Below are positions 46,405 to 52,840 of a DNA stretch of 64,000 nt, in pieces (the first letter of the stretch is position 1; each line of letters starts with the position of its first letter). This DNA comes from Acidimicrobiia bacterium (GTDB lineage: Bacteria; Actinomycetota; Acidimicrobiia; Acidimicrobiales; AC-14): contig JAHFUR010000020.1 in assembly GCA_023264995.1 (NCBI GenBank), positions 1-64,000 of the forward strand, written 5' to 3'. Made by a program: the position numbers and the translations under genes. The notes beneath the pieces were generated by a model. The model saw only the letters and a list, made by a program, of their open reading frames with translations, was not told the DNA's origin and did not search any database.

Positions 46405-46565
46405 GCCTGCTGCAGGGCCTGTCGGGCCGCGGCAAGGCCCTGCTTGCCGACGTGGCGGGTGTGCTCGTCGAGCTCCCACGGGGCCGGCTGGCGGCCGGGC
46501 GCGGCGGGGTCGGCGACGGGGACAGCCGGGGTTGCAGTGGGCAGGAGTGCCAGCTGGTCGTGCAT
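46383..46565 (-). CDS. Small conserved-looking protein of 60 residues
   Basis: This small protein (MHDQLALLPTATPAVPVADP onwards) has a Pro/Ala linker and then WELDEHTRHVGKQGLAAARQALQQA, a compact helical motif that I recall in small actinobacterial proteins of unknown function. It overlaps the nuclease start. It may be a small DNA- or partner-binding protein; no function is assigned. Confidence 0.55.
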   Translation of the reverse strand: MHDQLALLPTATPAVPVADPAAPGRQPAPWELDEHTRHVGKQGLAAARQALQQACAKIAA

Positions 46566-46776
46566 GGTCCCAGGATGACAGGGGGGTGCGACATTTTGGT
46601 CGGGGGCGTGGCCTGGCGAGCCTGCTCGGGCCCGTCGTGAAACGTGTTGTTCACCATGCTGCTATCGCGACGACTTCGGCGTTGAGTAGGGTGATGGTGG
46701 GTAGCCGCTCAAGGAGCAACCCGAAAAGGTCGACGTAACGGGAACAGGCACGGCTGCCCAGCGTTGGGAGTGAGTG

Positions 46777-46971
46777 ATGAGCGAAACGCTTGAGATCGAG
46801 GCCATCAACCAGGCCCTGGAAATGATTGACAAGAGCCTCGGTGTGATGCACACGCGCGAGCTTGTCTCCACGAGCGAGGTGTCCAACCTCCTGCTCGACA
46901 TGCGGTCCATCCTTGCCTCGGCGGGGATCGACCTCGTGGAGATGCGAGAAGTCGTCCCGAGCCCGAACTAG
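46777..46971 (+). CDS. Small acidic helical protein of 64 residues
   Basis: This small protein (MSETLEIEAINQALEMIDKS onwards) is predicted to be two amphipathic helices, with ELVSTSEVSNLLLDMRSILASAGID in the middle. It is acidic, lacks cysteine, and uses more A/T in its codons than neighbours. GGGAG precedes the ATG at a good distance. It is divergent from the 60-residue gene and its stop overlaps the PAP2 stop by four bases. Function unknown. Confidence 0.6.
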   Translation: MSETLEIEAINQALEMIDKSLGVMHTRELVSTSEVSNLLLDMRSILASAGIDLVEMREVVPSPN

Positions 46972-47534
46972 GGGCGTCCCGCCGCCTGGGTGGCGGTCGT
47001 CGGCATGAGCCGGCGGCCGATCAGGCCCAGGGCCACGCCGACGGCAATCCCGCCGGCCACGTCCGAGGCGTGGTGGATCTTCACGTAGATCCGGCTGGTG
47101 GCCACGAGCGCGGCCACAACCGCGTACAGGGGCCAGAGGTCGTCGTCCTCGGAGAGGATGATGGCCGCGCTGACCGCCGAGGTGGCGTGGCCGCTCGGGA
47201 AGCTGCTGGTGAGGGGCCGACGCACTCGTAGCGGGCGCTCGACCTCCCACGGTGGTCTCGTCCGCCGGAAGCACGACTTGATGATGCCGTTGACCAGGAC
47301 CGACTCGACGCCCATGGCCGCTGTCATGTGCAGGGCGCCCGCCAGGTTGTCGCCCTGTCGGAGGGCCTTGAGGGTGCCGAACATGACCCAGATGAGGCCG
47401 AAGTCGCCCAGCTCGGACGCGGCGTAGAACACCCGGTCGGCGACCACGTTGCCCCGCAGCCGGTCGAAGGCCCGGTCGACGGCGGTGTCGAAGCTGGCCA
47501 CACCCCTGCGAGCGGTGCGGACATGGTGCTTCAC
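46968..47534 (-). CDS. PAP2-family phosphatase, membrane
   Basis: This 188-residue protein has the three PAP2 motifs in order: KSCFRRTRP (K-x6-R-P), SFPSGHATS (PSGH), and SRIYVKIHHASDVAGG (SR-x5-H-x3-D). Several membrane helices surround them. Such enzymes dephosphorylate lipid phosphates or isoprenyl pyrophosphates at the membrane. GTG 47534 begins MKHHVRTARRG; a TAGCGT box lies 10 bp upstream. Lipid substrate unknown. Confidence 0.87.
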   Translation of the reverse strand: MKHHVRTARRGVASFDTAVDRAFDRLRGNVVADRVFYAASELGDFGLIWVMFGTLKALRQGDNLAGALHMTAAMGVESVLVNGIIKSCFRRTRPPWEVERPLRVRRPLTSSFPSGHATSAVSAAIILSEDDDLWPLYAVVAALVATSRIYVKIHHASDVAGGIAVGVALGLIGRRLMPTTATQAAGRP

Positions 47535-47565
47535 GATGGGGAAGACGCTACCTGTTCGGCTGCCC

Positions 47566-48369
47566 TCAGCCGGCGCCGACCAGCTCGCGGGCCCGCGCCG
47601 GGTCGCCGCCGAAGGCGGGGCAGTAGTCCCGGAACGAGCACCAGTTGCACAGCTCCGAGGGCCGGGGCCGGAAGTCCTCCTCGGCGCAGGCCCGCTCCAC
47701 GGCCTCCCAGATGGCGGTGGTGCGCTGTTCGAGGCCCCGGACGGACTGGGCCGACGGTTCGGCCACGATGGCGACCGGCTGGGAGAGGTAGAGGAGCTGG
47801 ACCCGCGACGGGCGCCGGCCGAGGACCCGCTCGCACAGGAACGCGTAGAAGTGCACGCCACCGAGGCGGCTCTGCTCGTGGGCCACCCCGGGCACCCGCC
47901 CCGTCTTGTAGTCGGTGACGACCAGCCCACCGTCGGCATCGAGGTCGAGGCGGTCGATGATGCCCCGCAGGGTGAGCGAGCCGACGCGGGCCTCCATGAG
48001 GAGCTCCATGCCGATGGGGTGGACGGTGCGGGGGTCCTCGAGGGCGAAGTACTTCCGCACCAGGACCTCGGCGTCGGCGGCGAACGCCGCCTCGGCGGCG
48101 GCGTCGAGCCCGAGGCCCACGAGCTCGGGATCAGTGGCCATCTCGGTCCTGGCCCGCTCCAGGCAGGCCAGGGCGGCATCGAGGGTGCGGCCCGGCGCCG
48201 GCTCGCAGAAGAGGAGCTCCAGGGCGCGGTGGACCAGCGTGCCCTTGGTGGCCGCGGCCGACGGGGCCTCGGGGAGCCGGTCGATGTTCGAGAACCGGAA
48301 GGCCAGCGCACAGTCCTTGAACGACGCCACCTTCGAGGGCGACAGCGAGGTGGGGAGGGGCAGCGCCAT
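47566..48369 (-). CDS. PD-(D/E)XK nuclease, RecB/Cas4-like with Fe-S cysteines
   Basis: This 267-residue nuclease begins LSPSKVASFKDCALAFRFS, with the first Cys and the Q-like motif, and has KGTLVHRALELL. GIIDRLDLDADGGLVVTDYKTGR gives the D...D-x-K catalytic motif. CNWCSFRDYCPAF at the C-terminus supplies three more Cys of the 4Fe-4S clasp known from Cas4 and AddB. No cas genes are near, so a DNA-repair exonuclease role is likelier than CRISPR adaptation. ATG 48369 is preferred; the longer start is TTG. Confidence 0.85.
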   Translation of the reverse strand: MALPLPTSLSPSKVASFKDCALAFRFSNIDRLPEAPSAAATKGTLVHRALELLFCEPAPGRTLDAALACLERARTEMATDPELVGLGLDAAAEAAFAADAEVLVRKYFALEDPRTVHPIGMELLMEARVGSLTLRGIIDRLDLDADGGLVVTDYKTGRVPGVAHEQSRLGGVHFYAFLCERVLGRRPSRVQLLYLSQPVAIVAEPSAQSVRGLEQRTTAIWEAVERACAEEDFRPRPSELCNWCSFRDYCPAFGGDPARARELVGAG

Positions 48370-48376
48370 CACTGCC

Positions 48377-48382
48377 AACCTA
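48377..48382 (-). promoter_or_regulatory. -10 box TAGGTT
   Basis: On the minus strand TAGGTT ends 7 bp before the ATG at 48369; leaderless arrangement. Confidence 0.4.
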
Positions 48383-48411
48383 CCGACGGGGTAGGACGGC
48401 GGCGAGGATGG

Positions 48412-49245
48412 TCAGGCGCCGGCGAACGCCGCCCTGATGGCCCCGGCGACCGTCGCCAGCCCCTCGAGCGGGCCGAAGTGGCCCAGGTCGGGGAAGGTGG
48501 ACAGGGTGGCGGCCGGGAGCGCGTCGACCTGGGCCTGCGAGACGGCGGCCTCCATGGCCAGGCTCCGGTCGCCACGGGCGATCGTCACCGGGCACCGCAC
48601 CTGGCCCAGGCGGGTGAAGCCGTCGTGGACCAGGCCCTGTCGGTAGATCGCCGCTTCCACGAACGGCGGGCACTTCAACCGCACACCCTCCTTGTCCGGG
48701 GCGAACCCGCAGTCGACGTAGGCCCGGAGGGCCTTGGCGTCGAGGGACTCCAGGGGAGGCTTGGAGGCGAAGTTCTCGTAGGCGTCCTGGCGGGTCGGGA
48801 ACAGGTCGCGCCGCTTCAGCGCCCCGCTGATCAGTGGGCGCCGCGACGCGGCCAGCTCGTCGGTGATCGCCGGCCACACGATCGGTTCGTAGCACCACAG
48901 CGCGGCGAAGGTGCCGGGCCGGCGGGCCTCGGCGTCGAGCACCGCGGCACCGCCGGAGGAGTGGCCGAACCCGTAGGGGTGCTCGAGGCCCATCCCGTCG
49001 ACGACTGCCAGCACGTCGTCTGCGAACCCCGACCAGTTCCAGTCGTTCCCCGCCGGCGCGCCGGTGTCGCCGTGGCCGCGGGCGTCGTAGGACCAGCAGT
49101 GGAAGCGGTCGGCGAGGAGGGCGGCCAAAGGGGTGAGCACAGGCCCGCAGAACCCGGTGGCGTGGGCCATGAGCAGGGGCGGGCCGTCGCCCCCCAGGTC
49201 GTGAACAGCCAGCGTCACGCCGTCGGACGAAGGGAGGCGGAGCAC
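48412..49245 (-). CDS. Alpha/beta hydrolase
   Basis: This 277-residue protein has the alpha/beta-hydrolase core: PPLLMAHATGFCG as the oxyanion strand, DARGHGDTGAP, and GFGHSSGGAAVLDAEARRPG with the nucleophile Ser in G-x-S-x-G form (GHSSG). VTIARGDRSLAME and a C-terminal PDLGHFGPLEG give the acid and the catalytic His. Substrate unknown. GTG 49245 has a -10 six bases upstream. It is divergent from an NTF2 gene just 24 bp away. Confidence 0.85.
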   Translation of the reverse strand: MLRLPSSDGVTLAVHDLGGDGPPLLMAHATGFCGPVLTPLAALLADRFHCWSYDARGHGDTGAPAGNDWNWSGFADDVLAVVDGMGLEHPYGFGHSSGGAAVLDAEARRPGTFAALWCYEPIVWPAITDELAASRRPLISGALKRRDLFPTRQDAYENFASKPPLESLDAKALRAYVDCGFAPDKEGVRLKCPPFVEAAIYRQGLVHDGFTRLGQVRCPVTIARGDRSLAMEAAVSQAQVDALPAATLSTFPDLGHFGPLEGLATVAGAIRAAFAGA

Positions 49246-49251
49246 GCGCGG

Positions 49252-49261
49252 AGGCTACCGT
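49252..49261. promoter_or_regulatory. Overlapping divergent -10 boxes
   Basis: Minus-strand TAGCCT (49252-49257, 6 bp before the hydrolase GTG) and plus-strand TACCGT (49256-49261, 8 bp before the NTF2 GTG) share the TA step. The two genes appear to use one symmetric bidirectional promoter. Confidence 0.45.
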
Positions 49262-49269
49262 CGCACTCG

Positions 49270-49674
49270 GTGACAACTCGACCACCAGCGGGCGACCTGG
49301 AAGCGGTGGCTGCGGCCAACTCGGCGTTCTACGCCGCCTTCGAGGCCCGCGACCTCGACGCCATGTCCATCGTCTGGGAGCACTCCGACCGGGTGGTCTG
49401 CACCCACCCGGGGTGGGCCAGCCTGCGAGGCTGGGGCCAGGTGGCGGCGTCGTTCTTCGCCCTCTTCCAGAACTCCCAGCACCTCCAGTTCATCCTCACC
49501 AAGGAGACCGCCGAGGTGGCGGGCGATACGGCGTGGGTGGCCGTCGACGAGAACATCCTGCAGAGCACCACCGCCAACGCCGTGGCCGCTCTCAACCTCT
49601 TCGTCCGGGGCACCGGCGGGTGGAAGATGGTGGCCCACCACGCCTCGCCGATCAGCGACAACAACGACACCTGA
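49270..49674 (+). CDS. NTF2/SnoaL_3-like protein
   Basis: This 134-residue protein shows LEAVAAANSAFYAAFEARDLDAMSIVWEHSDRVVCTHPGWASLRGWGQV, then FILTKETAEVAGDTAWVAVDENIL and FVRGTGGWKMVAHHASPI. That is the SnoaL_3/SgcJ-like NTF2 pattern, with a C-terminal His-His. It is separate from the large array and closer to the common stand-alone NTF2 proteins. GTG start with no ribosome site, likely leaderless. Function unknown. Confidence 0.78.
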   Translation: MTTRPPAGDLEAVAAANSAFYAAFEARDLDAMSIVWEHSDRVVCTHPGWASLRGWGQVAASFFALFQNSQHLQFILTKETAEVAGDTAWVAVDENILQSTTANAVAALNLFVRGTGGWKMVAHHASPISDNNDT

Positions 49675-49680
49675 CCGATT

Positions 49681-49717
49681 GGTCGATCGGTGGCGGCATA
49701 CCACCCCCGATTGACCA
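49681..49717. terminator. Imperfect bidirectional hairpin
   Basis: GGTCGATCGGTGG pairs with CCACCCCCGATTGACC (one mismatch and a 3-base bulge) between the NTF2 gene and the convergent reductase. Confidence 0.5.
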
Positions 49718-49731
49718 CACGCTCGGGGTGG

Positions 49732-51528
49732 TCAGCCGGCGGCGCACTCCCCGGCGCCGACCTCGGCGATGTAGGGGCCGGTCTCGCCGTAGTCGACGTA
49801 GAAGTCGGGGTTGACCGCGGGGTCGGGGAAGGCGTCGAGGTCGGCCAGGCCCTCGGCGACGGCGGACGCGCCGCCGACCCGGGCCAGCCAGGCTGTGAAG
49901 CTCTCGCCGGCGGAACGCTCGTTGGCGAAGCGGCCGACGACCCGGACGGTGGCCTCGCCGGCGGCCTTGGCCGGGAGGCGGAGGGCCTTGTGGCCGAACT
50001 CGATCTGGGTGTGGCCCACGTAGCCGCCCAGGAGCATCTGGTAGCCGGGGGCGGCCTGGCCGTGGGCCCGGCGCTCGACGCCCATGAAGCCGATGTCGGA
50101 GATGTGGTGCTGGCCGCAGGAGTTGGTGCAGCCGGAGATGTTGACCCGGATGCCGCCGACGTCGCCCAGGCCGGCCTCTTCGAGCGCCCGGCCGATCTCG
50201 TCGGCCAGCCCCCGCGACTGGGTGACGGCCAGGTTGCAGGTGTCGGCGCCCGGGCAGGCGACGACGTCGCGCACGAGCTCGGCGCCCGGCTCGGCCATGC
50301 CGACGAACTCGAGGCGGGCGTGGAGCAGGGGCAACTGCTCCTCGGTGAGGCCCCGGAACACGAAGTTCTGCCGGTTGGTGACCCGCACCTCCAGGCCCAG
50401 GTCGCGCTGGATGGCGGCGACGGCCCGGAACTGCTCGGCGGTCACGTCGCCCAGGCGGCAGTAGGCGTAGGCAGAGACAGTGTGCTTGGCATTGCCCCGG
50501 ACCACGTTGGCGTCGTCCCAGCGCCCGTAGGGGTCGGACTTCCTGAGCACGACGTTGGTGCCCCAGCCCATCGGGGTGGGGCTGATGGTGGACGACACGC
50601 CGGCCGGCTCGTCGCCGGCGGCCTCGACGATGGCGGGCACGCCGCCGGGCCAGGTGGCCGACGCCGGCAGGAACCGGCGCTCCTTGAGGATGCGCCGGCG
50701 GACCTCGTCGGCGCCCAGGTTGTCGACCAGCCACTTCATGCGGGCCCGGAGCTTGTTCTCACGGTTGCCGTAGTGGTCGAAGGTGCGGAGGATGGCCTCG
50801 ATGGTGGGCAGCAGGTCCTCGCGGGAGGTGAACTCCTCGAGGGCCTGGGCCGGGTGGGGGTTGGCACCCAGGCCGCCGGCGAAGAAGACCCGGAACCCGG
50901 GCTCCACGGTGCCGTCGTCCTTGGCCCGGTTGACGGCCACCACGCCGACGTCGTTGAACATGGCCTGGCCGCAGTCGGTGACGCAGCCGCTGAAGTTGAT
51001 CTTGAACTTGCGGGGCAGCCGCTGGGCGTAAGGGTTGCGCAGGAGGTGCTCGAAGGTGGCCTGGGCCCACGGGCTGATGTCGAGCACCTCGAACGGGCAG
51101 GCGCCGGCCAGGTGGCAACCCATGACGTTGCGCACCGTGTCCCCGCACGCCTCACGGGTGGTGAGGCCGACGCTGGCCAGCTCCCGCAGCACGGCCGGGA
51201 TGCGGTCGAGCTGGACGAAGTGGATCTGGACGTTCTGCCGGGTGGTGATGTGGCCCCACCCCCGGGAGTACGTCTCGCTCAGGTGGGCCAGCATCTCGAG
51301 CTGTTCCGGCCGCAACGACCCGTAGGGGATCTTGACCCGCACCATCTGGTTGGTGCCGCCCTGGCGTTGGCCGTAGACGCCGTTGTTGAGGCGGAAGACA
51401 CGGAAAGCGTCCTCGTCCATGTCGCCGGCCTGGTACTTGGCCAGCATGCGCTCGAACTTCTGGATGTCGGCCAAGGCCGCGGGGCTGATGGCGCCGGGGC
51501 CGACCTCGACGTCGATCGTCTGACTCAT
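49732..51528 (-). CDS. Siroheme/4Fe-4S sulfite (or nitrite) reductase
   Basis: This 598-residue ferredoxin-type reductase carries the siroheme/4Fe-4S ligands as C425-x5-C431 (ACPGADTC) and C467-x3-C471 (SGCTNSCGQ). The N-terminal half has the pseudo-symmetric counterpart with SGCVTDCGQ at 182-186. WGHITTRQNVQIH and VTNRQNFVF are the basic substrate-side motifs. Assimilatory sulfite and nitrite reductases share this fold. The nearby hemD, cysC, cysH and sulfonate-type importer favour sulfite reduction to sulfide. It follows hemD by 34 bp, with a palindrome and a -10 box just before the ATG. Confidence 0.88.
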   Translation of the reverse strand: MSQTIDVEVGPGAISPAALADIQKFERMLAKYQAGDMDEDAFRVFRLNNGVYGQRQGGTNQMVRVKIPYGSLRPEQLEMLAHLSETYSRGWGHITTRQNVQIHFVQLDRIPAVLRELASVGLTTREACGDTVRNVMGCHLAGACPFEVLDISPWAQATFEHLLRNPYAQRLPRKFKINFSGCVTDCGQAMFNDVGVVAVNRAKDDGTVEPGFRVFFAGGLGANPHPAQALEEFTSREDLLPTIEAILRTFDHYGNRENKLRARMKWLVDNLGADEVRRRILKERRFLPASATWPGGVPAIVEAAGDEPAGVSSTISPTPMGWGTNVVLRKSDPYGRWDDANVVRGNAKHTVSAYAYCRLGDVTAEQFRAVAAIQRDLGLEVRVTNRQNFVFRGLTEEQLPLLHARLEFVGMAEPGAELVRDVVACPGADTCNLAVTQSRGLADEIGRALEEAGLGDVGGIRVNISGCTNSCGQHHISDIGFMGVERRAHGQAAPGYQMLLGGYVGHTQIEFGHKALRLPAKAAGEATVRVVGRFANERSAGESFTAWLARVGGASAVAEGLADLDAFPDPAVNPDFYVDYGETGPYIAEVGAGECAAG

Positions 51529-51536
51529 GGACTTGA

Positions 51537-51551
51537 GGGTACCAAATACCC
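51537..51551 (-). promoter_or_regulatory. Palindrome GGGTA-N5-TACCC over a -10 box, candidate Rrf2 operator
   Basis: A perfect 5-5-5 palindrome starts 8 bp upstream of the reductase ATG and covers a minus-strand -10 (TACCCT, 51536-51541) that ends 7 bp before the ATG. TTGATC further upstream is a possible -35. The Rrf2 regulator encoded at the head of the operon is the obvious candidate ligand. Confidence 0.45.
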
Positions 51552-51562
51552 GACCGTTTCGA

Positions 51563-52366
51563 TCAAGAATCGCCCAACCGAGCGACGAGCTGGCGGACCA
51601 TGGCCGGGAGCCGGGGCGGGTCGGGCCAGATGGGGCCGTCGATGCCCTCCTCGGTGGCCGCCGTGGCGCACACCGGCCCGACGCACGACGCGACCACGCC
51701 GGCGTTGAACGCGGCCCTCAGGTCGTTGCGGAGGCCGAGCCCATCGGCGATGCGGAACAGGTTGTGGACCGCGGGTTGGGCGGTGAAGGTGACGGCGTCG
51801 ACCCGGCCGACGGCGACGGCCTCGACCAGCCCCTGGGCCGGGCCGGGGTCGTCGGGGAGCGCCCAGTGGTAGACGGGCACCTCGACCAGCTCGCCGGCCA
51901 TGGCCCGGAGGACGTCGGTGGACGGGTTGCCCTCGGGGTCGAAGAGCTGGAGGGCGACCCGGGCGCCGGCCACGTCGCCGTGGGCGCCCAGGTGCTCGAC
52001 GATCTCGTGCATCGTCTCGTTCGGGGCCTTCCACCACACGTCGAGGTTGGCGCCCCGGGCCGCCGAGTTGGCCTTGGCCCCCCGGGCGACCACACGGGTG
52101 CCCTTGGTGGCGAGCCCGGCCAGCAGGGCGTCGTCGAGGCCCCAGCCGTTGGCGGCCTCCAGCCAGCGGCGCAGGCCCATGCCGGTGGTCACGACCAGGT
52201 AGTCGGGCGGGTCGCCGGCGAGCGCGGCGGTGATCGCCCGGAGGCCGTCGTCGCCGGTGAGGTCGATGGTGCGCATGGTCGGCGCGTGGACGACGTCGAC
52301 CCCTCGGTCGGTGAACAGCCGGGCCTGTTCCTCCCACCGCCGGTCGGCGGTGATGCCGACCCTCAT
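51563..52366 (-). CDS. hemD: Uroporphyrinogen-III synthase
   Basis: This 267-residue enzyme starts MRVGITADRRWEEQARLFTDRGVDVVHAPTMRTID, and has YLVVTTGMGLRRWLE and VARGAKANSAARG, then AVTFTAQPAVHNLF and CVGPVCATAATEEG. These are the two-domain pattern and conserved Gly/Thr positions of HemD. It closes the tetrapyrrole ring; uroporphyrinogen III is the precursor of siroheme, the cofactor of the reductase encoded downstream. Start overlaps the rrf2 stop by four bases. Confidence 0.88.
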   Translation of the reverse strand: MRVGITADRRWEEQARLFTDRGVDVVHAPTMRTIDLTGDDGLRAITAALAGDPPDYLVVTTGMGLRRWLEAANGWGLDDALLAGLATKGTRVVARGAKANSAARGANLDVWWKAPNETMHEIVEHLGAHGDVAGARVALQLFDPEGNPSTDVLRAMAGELVEVPVYHWALPDDPGPAQGLVEAVAVGRVDAVTFTAQPAVHNLFRIADGLGLRNDLRAAFNAGVVASCVGPVCATAATEEGIDGPIWPDPPRLPAMVRQLVARLGDS

Positions 52367-52821
52367 CGCCGGGCCCGGGCGTCGGGGCCGGCGGCCAACT
52401 GGGCCACACCGGCCGGAAGGCTCCCGCCGGCGATGTCGGCGATGGTCACCGTCTCCAGCACCGAGCGAAGTGTGGCCCGGGCCGCGATCCAGACGTCCTG
52501 TAATGCGACGGCGGCGCCGGCGTAGGCCACGTCCTCGGGCGGTTGGCCGCGCACGTCGCCCAACGCGCCGTCGACGTGGCGGACCACGTCGGCCACGGTG
52601 ATGCTCTCGGCCGGCACCCGCAGCCAGTAGCCGCCGACCGCGCCCCGCTGGCTGACGACGATGCCGGCCCGGCGCAGGTCGCCGAGGATGTTCTCGGTGA
52701 ACTTGAGCGGGATGTCCTGGGCCGCGGCGATGGCCTCGCCCTTCATCGGGCCGGTGCCGGCCGCGGCGGCCAGCTCGGCCAGCGCCCGCACCGCGTAGTC
52801 GACCTTGGCGGACACTCGCAC
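52363..52821 (-). CDS. Rrf2-family transcriptional regulator without Fe-S cysteines
   Basis: This 152-residue winged-helix regulator starts MRVSAKVDYAVRALAELAAA, then EAIAAAQDIPLKFTENILGDLRRAGIVVSQRGAVGGYWLRVPAESITVADVVRHVDG, the standard Rrf2 DNA-binding domain with the wing R-G-x-x-G-G-Y. The Cys triad that binds Fe-S in IscR/NsrR is absent, as in CymR-type sulfur regulators. It leads the operon with hemD and the siroheme reductase, so it probably represses sulfur (or nitrite) assimilation. The sensed molecule is unknown. Confidence 0.88.
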   Translation of the reverse strand: MRVSAKVDYAVRALAELAAAAGTGPMKGEAIAAAQDIPLKFTENILGDLRRAGIVVSQRGAVGGYWLRVPAESITVADVVRHVDGALGDVRGQPPEDVAYAGAAVALQDVWIAARATLRSVLETVTIADIAGGSLPAGVAQLAAGPDARARR

Positions 52822-52840
52822 CGGGCGATTCTCCCTCAGT

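Noticed and set aside
45571-46578. A 335-residue plus-strand frame across the DUF1059 and nuclease genes
   Set aside because: No fold or ribosome site; the minus strand holds recognisable proteins over the same stretch.
47566-48369. Cas4-like nuclease as a sign of a CRISPR-Cas locus
   Set aside because: No cas1, cas2, effector gene or repeat array is present; RecB-like Fe-S nucleases are common outside CRISPR loci.
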